Shown piece after piece: positions 45,945 to 54,461 of a stretch of 64,000 bases of DNA. The stretch covers positions 469,794-533,793 of the forward strand of contig CANMLU010000002.1 in assembly GCA_947498815.1 (NCBI GenBank), in the 5' to 3' direction. Source of the DNA: an uncultured Aquimarina sp. GTDB lineage: Bacteria > Bacteroidota > Bacteroidia > Flavobacteriales > Flavobacteriaceae. Position numbers and translations under genes: made by a program. The notes beneath the pieces are model-generated. The model searched no databases. It was given only the letters and a program-made list of their open reading frames with translations, and was not told where the DNA came from. How positions within the stretch are numbered: the first letter of the stretch is position 1; each line of letters opens with the position of its first letter.

Positions 45945-47074
45945 CTCAATACATTTTTAATTACTGATACTATTCTATATAAATCATCTTTTGTAAGATT
46001 TGACCCGCTTGGTAAGCAAAGTCCTCGATCAAATAGATCATCAGAAATTCCATTGAGGTAAGCATCACAATCTGCAAATACAACTTGTTGATGCATGGGT
46101 TTCCATAGTGGTCTAGATTCAATATTTTCTTCGGCAAGACATAACCGTATTCCTTCTCTTAATTTATAAGAGCTAGTCTCAACACAAGTAAGCCAACGAT
46201 TTGAATGATATCCTGAAGGTTCTTCTAAAAACTTAATTTCTGAAGAATCTGAGAGATGTTTTTTATAAAATTCGAAATTCTCACGCCTGTTATTCACGTG
46301 TTTATCAAGAACTTGCATTTGACCTCTTCCTATCCCTGCAGTGATATTGCTCATTCTATAATTGTATCCAATTTCAGAATGTTCATAATGTGGAGCATTA
46401 TCTCTTGCTTGAGTGGCAAGAAAAATAGCTTTCTCTTTATCTTTTTCATTTTTCGAAACCAAAGCTCCACCACCCGATGTAGTGATTATTTTATTTCCAT
46501 TAAATGAAAGGATAGCAATATCGCCAAAAGTCCCACAATTCACTCCATGATAAGAACTACCAAGAGCTTCAGCACTATCTTCTAATATTGGAATTTTGTA
46601 CTCTGAAGCTATACTATGAATTGCCTCAATGTTATAAGGCATCCCATAAAGGTGTACTGCGATGATGGCTTTAGGCTTTTTCCCTTTTGCAATTCTATCC
46701 TTTATAGCAATTTCTAATTGCTCTGGACAGATATTCCAGGTATCTCTTTCGCTATCCACAAAAACCGGTTTTGCACCGAGATAAACAATAGGATTAGCCG
46801 ATGCAGCAAATGTCATAGTTTGACATAAAACCTCATCGCCTGCCGTAACTCCTAATAATTTTAATCCCAGATGTAGTGATGCAGTTCCTGAACTCAAGGC
46901 AGCGACATGAACCCCATTATCTAAATAGGTTTCTATATCTTTCTCGAATCCATCTACGTTTGGCCCTAAAGGCGCTACCCAATTTGTATCAAATGCTTCT
47001 TTAACGAATTTTTGCTCTGTTCCACCCATATGCGGTGAAGAAAGCCATATCCTTTTTGAATCAATTGCATTCAT
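45941..47074 (-). CDS. DegT/DnrJ/EryC1 family sugar aminotransferase
   Basis: This 377-residue PLP enzyme transfers an amino group to a keto sugar nucleotide. The PLP lysine is K195 in FNGNKIITTSGGG, and the family segments ALSSGTASLHLGLKLLG and EDSAEALGSSY are present. The start at 47074 (MNAIDSKRIWLS) is preferred: the upstream ATG at 47113 adds 13 unlikely residues. It overlaps the PglF-type dehydratase, whose product is the expected substrate. This pair produces a UDP-4-amino-4,6-dideoxy sugar of the PglE type. Confidence 0.92.
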   Translation of the reverse strand: MNAIDSKRIWLSSPHMGGTEQKFVKEAFDTNWVAPLGPNVDGFEKDIETYLDNGVHVAALSSGTASLHLGLKLLGVTAGDEVLCQTMTFAASANPIVYLGAKPVFVDSERDTWNICPEQLEIAIKDRIAKGKKPKAIIAVHLYGMPYNIEAIHSIASEYKIPILEDSAEALGSSYHGVNCGTFGDIAILSFNGNKIITTSGGGALVSKNEKDKEKAIFLATQARDNAPHYEHSEIGYNYRMSNITAGIGRGQMQVLDKHVNNRRENFEFYKKHLSDSSEIKFLEEPSGYHSNRWLTCVETSSYKLREGIRLCLAEENIESRPLWKPMHQQVVFADCDAYLNGISDDLFDRGLCLPSGSNLTKDDLYRIVSVIKNVLR

Positions 47075-47510
47075 AATTTTCCCATTAATAATGAACAATA
47101 ATCCACAACCCAATAGTTACAATAACTATCAGATCATTCTGATGACAATCTAAAAAACGCTGGAAGAGGGGGTAGAACTTCCTTTTTTTGTATTTATTTT
47201 CCGATGCTAAAATAGTTTAGTTCTGCCAATTATCAACTTAAAAATTAAATTTTTAGACAGAATACTAAAAAAACGCGTTCAACGGTCAATCTATAGCCAA
47301 TTAATAGGTCTAATTACGTTAATCCCGTAAGAAAAATATTATAAGCTCGTTTAAATGTACTAGTACCGCTTCAATAAAAACAAACCAAACACCTGTTAAA
47401 CAGTGACTTAATATGTTTCTTACAAAAAAAAATTCTTACCCTATATTTTACCTACACTCAAGATTGTCCTTTACAATAGTACTCTATATATATATCGAAT
47501 TATCAAGTTC

Positions 47511-47590
47511 AATACCCAATATTTAAGGGGGGATTTCCCCCTTTTTTGTATGCAAAGAATACTCTATAACAAATTGATTTATTGGGTATT
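47511..47590. repeat. Nested inverted repeat upstream of the MBOAT gene
   Basis: Outer 11-base arms AATACCCAATA (47511-47521) and TATTGGGTATT (47580-47590) pair perfectly. Between them, at 47525-47543, lies a GGGGG-ATTT-CCCCC hairpin with a T run. The right outer arm covers the -33 box of a promoter candidate, so the repeat is more likely an operator or insulating terminator than an RNA leader. Confidence 0.6.
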
Positions 47591-47614
47591 AAAAAAATTG
47601 CTGTGATAAATTTG
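47582..47614 (+). promoter_or_regulatory. Promoter of the MBOAT-SGNH operon
   Basis: TTG at 47582-47584 (-33 box) is followed 22 bases later by TAAATTTG at 47607-47614 (-7 box). This is the best-spaced Bacteroidota promoter candidate in the window, with a leader of about 90 bases before the ATG at 47713. Confidence 0.5.
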
Positions 47615-47712
47615 ATTTTTTTAATTAATTAACTAAAATTTACAAACCTCAAAAACTTGGATAATCCATTCAAAAAACCCTCACAGTTAACAACATAAAC
47701 AATTCATCCTGA

Positions 47713-49164
47713 ATGCTTTTTAACTCTTTTGACTTTATTTTATTCTTACCGATAGTCTTTGTGCTGTATTGGTTCCTTTTTTATAAGAAACTAAAAATTC
47801 AAAATTTATTCCTTCTGCTTTCTAGTTATTTCTTTTATGGTTTTTGGGACTGGCGTTTTCTCTTTTTAATTTTAGGCAGCACTATTGTAGATTTTTTCGT
47901 GGGGCAAGCTATCCATTCAAGCCCGACCAGAAGAAAGAAAAAAAGTTGGTTGCGGATCAGTATTCTATTCAATATTGCGCTTTTAGGTTTTTTTAAATAT
48001 TATAATTTCTTCATAGATTCATGGATTGATCTCGTTTCAATATTTGGTTATCAATTGCAAAGTACCTGGACTTTAAAGATCATACTACCTGTAGGTATAT
48101 CCTTTTATACCTTCCAGACTATGTCATATTCCCTGGATATTTACCATAAAAAGATCTCCCCTACCAAAGATTTCATTTCGTTTGCTACTTTTGTGAGTTT
48201 TTTCCCTCAATTGGTTGCTGGTCCCATAGAAAGGGCTTCGAATCTATTACCACAAATATTAAACAAAAGAACTTTTACATACGACCAAGCTGTTAATGGA
48301 TTAAAACTTATTTTGTGGGGGTTTTTTAAGAAACTCGTGATAGCCGATTCATTGGCTCCTATTGTAGATGACATTTTTGATGGGTACATACATCATTCAC
48401 CAACCACACTGATTATGGGAGTGTTCTTTTTTGCCTTTCAAATTTATGGAGATTTCAGTGGGTATTCTGATATTGCCATTGGAACAGCAAAATTATTTGG
48501 AATAGAATTGAGTACTAATTTTAAGTTTCCATACTTCTCAAGAAATATTGCTGATTTTTGGAGAAGATGGCACATATCATTGTCTATTTGGTTTAGAGAT
48601 TACCTATATATTCCTCTAGGAGGCTCTAGAGCAAGCACTTTGGTTTCTATAAGAAATGTCTTTATCATATTTCTTGTAAGTGGTTTTTGGCATGGTGCTA
48701 ACTGGACATTTATAGTATGGGGCGCTATCCATGCTTTGCTATTTTTACCTCTTTTATTAACCAAAAACAATAGGAATCACCTCCATACCAATATTGCTCA
48801 AAATACACTATTACCAACAATAAAAGAATTTGTGCAAGTACTTACCACCTTTTGTTTAGTGACGCTCTCTTGGATCTTTTTTAGAGCGGCATCATTATCA
48901 CATGCCTGGAACTATTTAAAAGCAATTTTCATAAATAATCAACATCAAAGCTACGCACACCCTTCGGGATATAGAATGATCGATTATTTCGTTATTATCA
49001 TCTTTTTTATCGTTTATGAATACTGTATTCGTAAAGATGAAAGGAAGCCGTTTAATTTCAAAAATAAATTTGTACGATTTTTAATATACTGTGCTCTTTT
49101 ATTGGCCATATTACTTTTTTATGACGATCAAACAGATCGATCTTTTATTTATTTTCAATTCTAA
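47713..49164 (+). CDS. MBOAT family O-acyltransferase (AlgI/DltB-like)
   Basis: This 483-residue multi-pass protein moves an acyl group across or along the membrane to a polysaccharide or glycolipid. The conserved GFWHGANWTF has H327 and the family's catalytic histidine is H340 in WGAIHALLF. SGYSDIAIGTAKLFGIEL and NFKFPYFSRNIADFWRRWHISLS are other AlgI hallmarks. About ten membrane helices are seen. The next gene, an SGNH-type partner, starts 5 bases later. In AlgI systems the cargo is acetyl; in DltB systems it is D-alanine from a carrier protein, and an adenylation-carrier pair lies 6 kb away. Confidence 0.93.
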   Translation: MLFNSFDFILFLPIVFVLYWFLFYKKLKIQNLFLLLSSYFFYGFWDWRFLFLILGSTIVDFFVGQAIHSSPTRRKKKSWLRISILFNIALLGFFKYYNFFIDSWIDLVSIFGYQLQSTWTLKIILPVGISFYTFQTMSYSLDIYHKKISPTKDFISFATFVSFFPQLVAGPIERASNLLPQILNKRTFTYDQAVNGLKLILWGFFKKLVIADSLAPIVDDIFDGYIHHSPTTLIMGVFFFAFQIYGDFSGYSDIAIGTAKLFGIELSTNFKFPYFSRNIADFWRRWHISLSIWFRDYLYIPLGGSRASTLVSIRNVFIIFLVSGFWHGANWTFIVWGAIHALLFLPLLLTKNNRNHLHTNIAQNTLLPTIKEFVQVLTTFCLVTLSWIFFRAASLSHAWNYLKAIFINNQHQSYAHPSGYRMIDYFVIIIFFIVYEYCIRKDERKPFNFKNKFVRFLIYCALLLAILLFYDDQTDRSFIYFQF

Positions 49165-49169
49165 AGCTT

Positions 49170-50132
49170 ATGAAAAAACTATTCTTAAAAAGTATTTTAT
49201 ATAGCTTCCTCTTCTTATTGTCTTTGGAGGTTTTGGTTCGTATATTTCATTTAGCCAAAGATAACCCAACCCGGCACTTGGACGAATATAAAGTAGAAAA
49301 ATGGCAACCTAATCAACAAGGGTTTTCGGTTACAGGAAATCGTAAACAGAATTTTGCCGAATACCGTATCAATCAATCGGGTTATAATTCCTACAGAGAA
49401 TTCTTACCCACAAAAGATAAAATAGAAATTGCAATTGTTGGAGATTCTTTTATTGAAGGGTTTCATCAGGATTATTATAATTCTATCGGGAAAAAAATTG
49501 AAAAGAATTTGTCAAAAACCGAAGTGTATGAATATGGATATGCTGGATATGACATGGCAGATCAGTTACATCTTATACATCAATACGAACGTCAATTTGA
49601 CCTCATTGATCATGTGGTAATAAGTTTGACATACGCCAGCGATTTGACCAGAAACACCTATGAAGTTGTTCAAGATAGACTTGCCCTGGAATCCCCACTG
49701 AACAGACTATTTAAGAAAAGTAAATTATTGGTATATAGTAAAAGTATTGGAGTATTTGACCCTCTTAAAAAACTAATCACGAGGCTCAAAAATTTTGTAC
49801 AATTCAAGTCTCAGAACGAAACTAAAAACCCAAACCAAATATCGACACCAAAAAACGATATGAATATCATTTATTTAAATAACTTTAAAAATCTGGTGAC
49901 CACATATGGGTATGATAAAAATCGTTTTACATTATTACTAGATGCGAGAACTACAAGTCCGATGTTTTTGTCTTTTCTAGAAGAAAATAATTATTCTTAC
50001 ATTGATTATTCACAAGCCTTTGAAGCTTCAAATCACCCCACAAGCCTAATATACGATCAACACTGGAACGATCACGGAAGGGAGATCATAGCGTATCAAA
50101 TATCAAAATATCTAAAAGAAAAAATTAACTAA
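49170..50132 (+). CDS. SGNH/DHHW-type acyltransferase partner (AlgJ/AlgX-like)
   Basis: The 320-residue protein has an N-terminal membrane anchor (LKSILYSFLFLLSLEVLVRIF), so its catalytic part lies in the periplasm. The SGNH nucleophile is S93 in VGDSFIEG and the Asp-His pair is D296-x-H298 in YDQHWNDHG, as in AlgJ and AlgX. It very likely takes an acyl group from the MBOAT gene product and puts it on the glycan, as AlgX or DltD do. Its stop overlaps by four bases the stop of the convergent FemAB-like gene. Confidence 0.85.
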   Translation: MKKLFLKSILYSFLFLLSLEVLVRIFHLAKDNPTRHLDEYKVEKWQPNQQGFSVTGNRKQNFAEYRINQSGYNSYREFLPTKDKIEIAIVGDSFIEGFHQDYYNSIGKKIEKNLSKTEVYEYGYAGYDMADQLHLIHQYERQFDLIDHVVISLTYASDLTRNTYEVVQDRLALESPLNRLFKKSKLLVYSKSIGVFDPLKKLITRLKNFVQFKSQNETKNPNQISTPKNDMNIIYLNNFKNLVTTYGYDKNRFTLLLDARTTSPMFLSFLEENNYSYIDYSQAFEASNHPTSLIYDQHWNDHGREIIAYQISKYLKEKIN

Positions 50133-51175
50133 TTCGATTTTGGCTGTCTGTATACAGGAAAAAAATCTGTGTCTTTATTAGAACCCGAAAACTCCTTAAC
50201 CAATTGATCATATACTTGAGGATTCACAATATATTTCCAGATTTTAAAATCTTTAAAATCTTTTGAAAACGAAGATTTAAACCTAAAAAGTGAATCGTCA
50301 GAACCTCCTAAACCTCCTCCAAGATTGAAATATCTATAATTCTCGGCCGTTCCCTTAATACGCATTTCATCGATCAATAATCGTATGGGAGTTAAGTATA
50401 AATAATCATTTCTTGTTCCGGAAATATGGTATTGAATGATGTCATTTGTTTTGACCATCATAGCCGCAGATATAACCTCACCTGTTTCATTATGAGTAAC
50501 AAATAAAACATCGGTTTTAAAATCGCTACTTTTTACGAAATGATCAAAATACTCTTCTGTGAAATAATAGTTCTTCTTTGCATTTACCCGATCCATGTTT
50601 TCATAGTACAGTTTTATAAAAAGAGAAATATCTTCTTTTGATTCTCCTAGCCTAACCGTACAGAGTTTTCTACTCTTATTAATATATCTCTTTGTCGTCT
50701 TTGAGAAAACACTTCGTTGCAGATCAATATCTTGGGTTAAATCAATATTTACAATCTTACTTAAAGGAAACAGGTTTCCCATACCCTTCAGAATAACTTC
50801 TTGATTTGCAATAAAAGGATTCAGTCTGGAGAATACAGACACAACTTTCTTCTCTATAAAGAAATTGGTTAATTGTTGCACAAATTCCAAATTATTGAAC
50901 GAGCCATTAATATTATTATGCAAAGGTCCAGCATATCCATAAACAGATGTAACATCATAATAACCAGTATCAAAAATTTTCCTTAATAATAATGGCAATC
51001 CTATAACATTACCATTTTCTTCATATTTTATAAGTATCGGCTTCTCTTCTGCTGATTTTGAAAGTTGATGATAATCATATGTATGATAAAAATCATAATA
51101 TCCCACCTGATCCAATAGACTCTTCCAATCTTCTTTTTTATCAATAATTTGTATATTCAAAACAGGCAAACTCAT
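50129..51175 (-). CDS. FemAB/BioF2-like aminoacyl or acyltransferase 1
   Basis: This 348-residue protein belongs to the FemAB/BioF2 (Acetyltransf_6) superfamily with two GNAT-like folds. The C-terminal GGGLGGSDDSLFRFKSSFSKDF is the usual signature, and VISAAMMVKTNDIIQYHISGT comes before it. FemAB enzymes transfer amino acids from aminoacyl-tRNA to peptidoglycan; relatives in polysaccharide loci have unknown acyl donors. It is the last of three such genes in a row, and the 3-base spacing shows a shared transcript. Convergent overlap with the SGNH gene is noted. Confidence 0.8.
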   Translation of the reverse strand: MSLPVLNIQIIDKKEDWKSLLDQVGYYDFYHTYDYHQLSKSAEEKPILIKYEENGNVIGLPLLLRKIFDTGYYDVTSVYGYAGPLHNNINGSFNNLEFVQQLTNFFIEKKVVSVFSRLNPFIANQEVILKGMGNLFPLSKIVNIDLTQDIDLQRSVFSKTTKRYINKSRKLCTVRLGESKEDISLFIKLYYENMDRVNAKKNYYFTEEYFDHFVKSSDFKTDVLFVTHNETGEVISAAMMVKTNDIIQYHISGTRNDYLYLTPIRLLIDEMRIKGTAENYRYFNLGGGLGGSDDSLFRFKSSFSKDFKDFKIWKYIVNPQVYDQLVKEFSGSNKDTDFFPVYRQPKSN

Positions 51176-51178
51176 ATG

Positions 51179-52288
51179 TTATTCATTACGTCTATACAAT
51201 GGGAAATGATTCTTTTTAATATTATCTGGTTCCTCTATATCCGTTATATCGTATTCTAAAACAAGTTCTTTATAGACTTCTTGATTTATAATTTTTCTTC
51301 CTGTACAGTAAATAATATCTTCATCTTTCGGAAAAAACGATTTCTTATACTTATACAAACCATCACCATCCACTCTACCACCACCAAGTATATAATATTT
51401 ATATTCATTATCCCTTGCCCATTTCATAATTTCGATCTTCAAAAAATCATTGGGTCTTGTATAAAAATACTCGGACAACGTTCCTCCCAAGTAGGAAAAC
51501 AACGTATTCTTATCTTTTAATATCAGTTCAGTCGAAATAGGAACAGATTCCTTATAGACAATAGCGATAATTGCACTATCCGGATTTTCAGAAATGAAGT
51601 TTATAAAATAATCAATATAAAAAAAGTATTGGTCATGTGCATTAATTCGCTGCATCGTTTGGATATATATATCATAGAAATCCTTTATTACTTCTAAAGA
51701 TATAGGAGCATTAAAAATTTGAATCTGTATATCCTCTTGAGTCGATTTTCTATGGTTATTCCTAACCTTGGGTTTGAAATTTGACCATTGCTCTTCTTCT
51801 TCAAGTATAACTCCTTTTACATTCTTTAAACTGGGTATCAATTCGCCAGAATACTCTTTATGATTTTCATTAAGACTAAATCTTACAAACTCACTAATTA
51901 TATTTTTTTCTTGATACCAGTGATCAACCTCTTTCCAAAACCTCTTAAGGATTTGTGTATCCAACTCGCCAACATCAAACAAAGGGCCACTGTAACCATA
52001 AGGAGAGGTTACATCTTTATAAGGTGTTTTTTTACCTTTTACCAAAATATCTCTTACATAAAAAGGCATAACCACTATGGGGCTCTCATTTTTTTTAAGA
52101 ACAAAATAATGAAGCTGATGCTTATTCATATCTGTTGTGCCCAATAATTCTGTCTTATAAAAAGGCGCATAATTATTAATCTCTTTAAGCACATCTTTAT
52201 ACTTATCAAGATCCTCCTCATTTTCAATTTTGTAAGCATCAAAACTTATCTCAATATCCACGTCGTTAAAGTAGTCTTCTAATTTCAT
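51179..52288 (-). CDS. FemAB/BioF2-like aminoacyl or acyltransferase 2
   Basis: This 369-residue paralogue of the neighbouring gene has the same end, YYILGGGRVDGDGLYKYKKSFFP, and the segment PISTELILKDKNTLFSYLGGT. The N-terminal part differs more, so the two probably share a donor but not an acceptor. It overlaps the upstream gene at 52285-52288 (ATGA) and so is translationally coupled to it. The activity is inferred. Confidence 0.8.
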   Translation of the reverse strand: MKLEDYFNDVDIEISFDAYKIENEEDLDKYKDVLKEINNYAPFYKTELLGTTDMNKHQLHYFVLKKNESPIVVMPFYVRDILVKGKKTPYKDVTSPYGYSGPLFDVGELDTQILKRFWKEVDHWYQEKNIISEFVRFSLNENHKEYSGELIPSLKNVKGVILEEEEQWSNFKPKVRNNHRKSTQEDIQIQIFNAPISLEVIKDFYDIYIQTMQRINAHDQYFFYIDYFINFISENPDSAIIAIVYKESVPISTELILKDKNTLFSYLGGTLSEYFYTRPNDFLKIEIMKWARDNEYKYYILGGGRVDGDGLYKYKKSFFPKDEDIIYCTGRKIINQEVYKELVLEYDITDIEEPDNIKKNHFPLYRRNE

Positions 52289-53517
52289 TCAAAACTAATT
52301 TTTTGTTGTGCCGATTCACCTACTATTAAAAATGATTTTTTGTCATTCACAAATTGAAAAACTTTAATCTTATTAAGATGCTCAGAATATGAATATAAGA
52401 AATCATAAACAATTCTCTTTAAGCCGCCAAAATTTTCGGTTTCAAGAGATACTTTGGTTAATTGTTTACCATCAATTACTTCACTTATTTGATTGGAGGT
52501 GTACCCTTTCTTATTCTTTTTTTTATTTCCCTTTAAAATATACAAAAGCTTGCTTTTAATTTGTCCTATATTTTTTTCTCTTAGACTTGCTTTACTCTTT
52601 AAATAAAAAGACATAAAAGAAGCTATCAATCTTGCTTTCAAAGATTTGTTGTCATATAAAATATGATAATGAAAATCATATTCTTTATCACTCCATTGCA
52701 TTTTATATCCAAATTTCCCTTTTGAAAAATCAAAAACCTTAAGCCTATTTTCAATTGCCCATTCTAGAAGTTTATTTATGATGGTAAACCCTAAATAAAA
52801 CTTAGAATAATCAGTATCAAAAGCCATAATCGCACCAATGGCAATTTGATCCATATGATAATTAATGGATCCCGCAATTGGTTTATCTCCGTCATAAATG
52901 ACAAATATAGAAGCCTTTTTCTGCAAAATCATATCATATAAAACGTCATGATAAAACTCCCATTCTTTGGGGTCCAGATTATTATTATGAATATGAATGT
53001 CAGAAAATCTTTTCTCTAATAACTCATTAAATCTCGTAAAAATCAGATTATAATTCTCTCTGGAGATATTACCATAATAAAACTCATATGTAATATCAAA
53101 ACAGGACTCTAATTTGCGTTTATATTTATTAATTTTTGAAAGGCTACTTTTTCCAAATTTACTTTTTTTATAATTCGTTATATCTGGATGTTTGGCAATA
53201 TCAACCAAATAACCAGGATATTGTTTTATATCGATAACCTTCAAAGAAGAAGGCATTATTGTATTTTCAATTTCAAAATAATCCGGAATATCATAAAGCA
53301 GAAATACTTTATTCTTGAAATCAGTTTTCGTCGCAGAAATTTCATAGGAAACTCCTTTGGTATGGCTTTTCCCAACGTTGATATATACAGGAAAAAAAGT
53401 GTTCTTAACAAAGGTAACATCTTTGATAAAATCAAACTTAATCCCGGGTTGTGATCTATTGAAATGTTTAATCCACATATCCGTAAAAATCGGCTGTGTA
53501 AAAGGATTATTCATCAT
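52285..53517 (-). CDS. BioF2/GNAT-like acyltransferase 3
   Basis: This 410-residue protein has the Acetyltransf_6 (BioF2-like) features: SKINKYKRKLES, ASIFVIYDGDKPIAGSINYHMDQIAIGAIMAFD and the signature FDFSKGKFGYKMQWSDKEYDF. It is less like its two downstream neighbours than they are like each other. The C terminus is longer, with a Lys-rich linker (about 325-332). It may be the first acyltransferase to act on the glycan. The exact reaction is unknown. Confidence 0.75.
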   Translation of the reverse strand: MMNNPFTQPIFTDMWIKHFNRSQPGIKFDFIKDVTFVKNTFFPVYINVGKSHTKGVSYEISATKTDFKNKVFLLYDIPDYFEIENTIMPSSLKVIDIKQYPGYLVDIAKHPDITNYKKSKFGKSSLSKINKYKRKLESCFDITYEFYYGNISRENYNLIFTRFNELLEKRFSDIHIHNNNLDPKEWEFYHDVLYDMILQKKASIFVIYDGDKPIAGSINYHMDQIAIGAIMAFDTDYSKFYLGFTIINKLLEWAIENRLKVFDFSKGKFGYKMQWSDKEYDFHYHILYDNKSLKARLIASFMSFYLKSKASLREKNIGQIKSKLLYILKGNKKKNKKGYTSNQISEVIDGKQLTKVSLETENFGGLKRIVYDFLYSYSEHLNKIKVFQFVNDKKSFLIVGESAQQKISFE

Positions 53518-53585
53518 AAAGCTTAGTAATTTTCTTCTATAAAATTTGTTTTTGGGGTTACTACTTGTGTTTACTTAAATTATAT

Positions 53586-54197
53586 TTATTCATCATCTCC
53601 ACCAGTAAATACCGGCATATTGAGGTTATCTCCACTATTAACACCTTCCTTTAAAACTACTTTTTTGATTGTTTTTATAACAATTTTCAAGTCCAAAAGA
53701 AATGACAAATTATCAACATACCAAACATCGTACTCAAATTTTTGTTTCCAACTAATGGTATTTCTTCCATTTACCTGCGCCCATCCAGTAATACCTGGTT
53801 TAACATCATGTCGACGCATTTGCCAATCTTTATACAAAGGTAAGTATTGTTCTAATAATGGTCTAGGACCAATCACACTCATATCACCTTTTAACACGTT
53901 AAACAATTGCGGTATCTCATCCAAAGAGTATTTTCTAACGAAAGCTCCTGTTTTTGTAATTCTATATTCATAGGGTAATAATTCTCCGTGTTCATCCTTT
54001 TTATCGTTCATTGTTTTTAACTTAATAATCTTAAACAACTTGCCTTTTTTCCCAGGCCTCGACTGAAAGAAAAAAGGTTTTCCTTGGTTAGCAAAAATTA
54101 AAATAATCACTACGACAATCAAAACCGGAGATAAAACTATAAGTCCTATCAAAGCTGCAAAAAAATCACAACACCTTTTTAAGAATAATCTATACAT
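53586..54197 (-). CDS. PglC-type sugar-phosphate transferase 1
   Basis: This 203-residue membrane enzyme starts a glycan by moving a sugar phosphate from UDP-sugar to undecaprenyl phosphate. It is of the short monotopic type: a re-entrant N-terminal helix, KLFKIIKLKTMND, DEIPQLFNVLKGDMSVIGPRPLL with the catalytic Asp-Glu pair, and RRHDVKPGITGWAQVNGRN. The last residues (FTGGDDE) are acidic. A second such gene lies at 59668. The ACP gene is 10 bases upstream. Confidence 0.92.
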   Translation of the reverse strand: MYRLFLKRCCDFFAALIGLIVLSPVLIVVVIILIFANQGKPFFFQSRPGKKGKLFKIIKLKTMNDKKDEHGELLPYEYRITKTGAFVRKYSLDEIPQLFNVLKGDMSVIGPRPLLEQYLPLYKDWQMRRHDVKPGITGWAQVNGRNTISWKQKFEYDVWYVDNLSFLLDLKIVIKTIKKVVLKEGVNSGDNLNMPVFTGGDDE

Positions 54198-54207
54198 ACT
54201 AATCTAA

Positions 54208-54447
54208 TTATATTTCTGATTGAATAGTCTTGATTAAGTCTCCTATATTATTCATATTCATCAAATCCATAAGCTTAAATTTGATCGTAAACAACTTTTC
54301 AATTTCGGTTATAATCATCATATGTGTTATAGACTCCCAACCATCTACGTCATTTGCTGTCGTTTCATCGGTGAGCTGAAAATTACTATGCTCTAATACT
54401 GTTATAAAAGCGGTATTTACTTTATCTAAAATTTCTTCTTTACTCAT
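54208..54447 (-). CDS. Acyl carrier protein-like (phosphopantetheine site)
   Basis: This 79-residue helical acidic protein has the phosphopantetheine attachment serine S39 in DGWESITHMMIITEIEK. The length and sequence fit the DltC-type carriers found with adenylation enzymes. It sits between the sugar transferase gene and the adenylation gene (14 bases). It should carry the acyl or aminoacyl group made by the adenylation enzyme as a thioester. Confidence 0.87.
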   Translation of the reverse strand: MSKEEILDKVNTAFITVLEHSNFQLTDETTANDVDGWESITHMMIITEIEKLFTIKFKLMDLMNMNNIGDLIKTIQSEI

Positions 54448-54461
54448 TCGTTTTAATGCGA

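Larger units (their letters stand above)
47075..47712. other. Long divergent intergenic region with nested inverted repeat
   Basis: The 638-base gap separates two divergent glycan-locus transcripts. It holds the nested inverted repeat at 47511-47590 and a promoter-like pair at 47582-47614 reading towards the MBOAT gene. No perfect TAnnTTTG box was found on the minus strand for the aminotransferase, and no ORF is convincing. Confidence 0.5.

Noticed and set aside
47162-47189. GGAAG/CTTCC hairpin with T run, and an ops-like GGGGGTAG before it
   Set aside because: The stem has only five pairs and the match to an ops/JUMPstart element is short. No RfaH or UpdY-like factor is encoded here.
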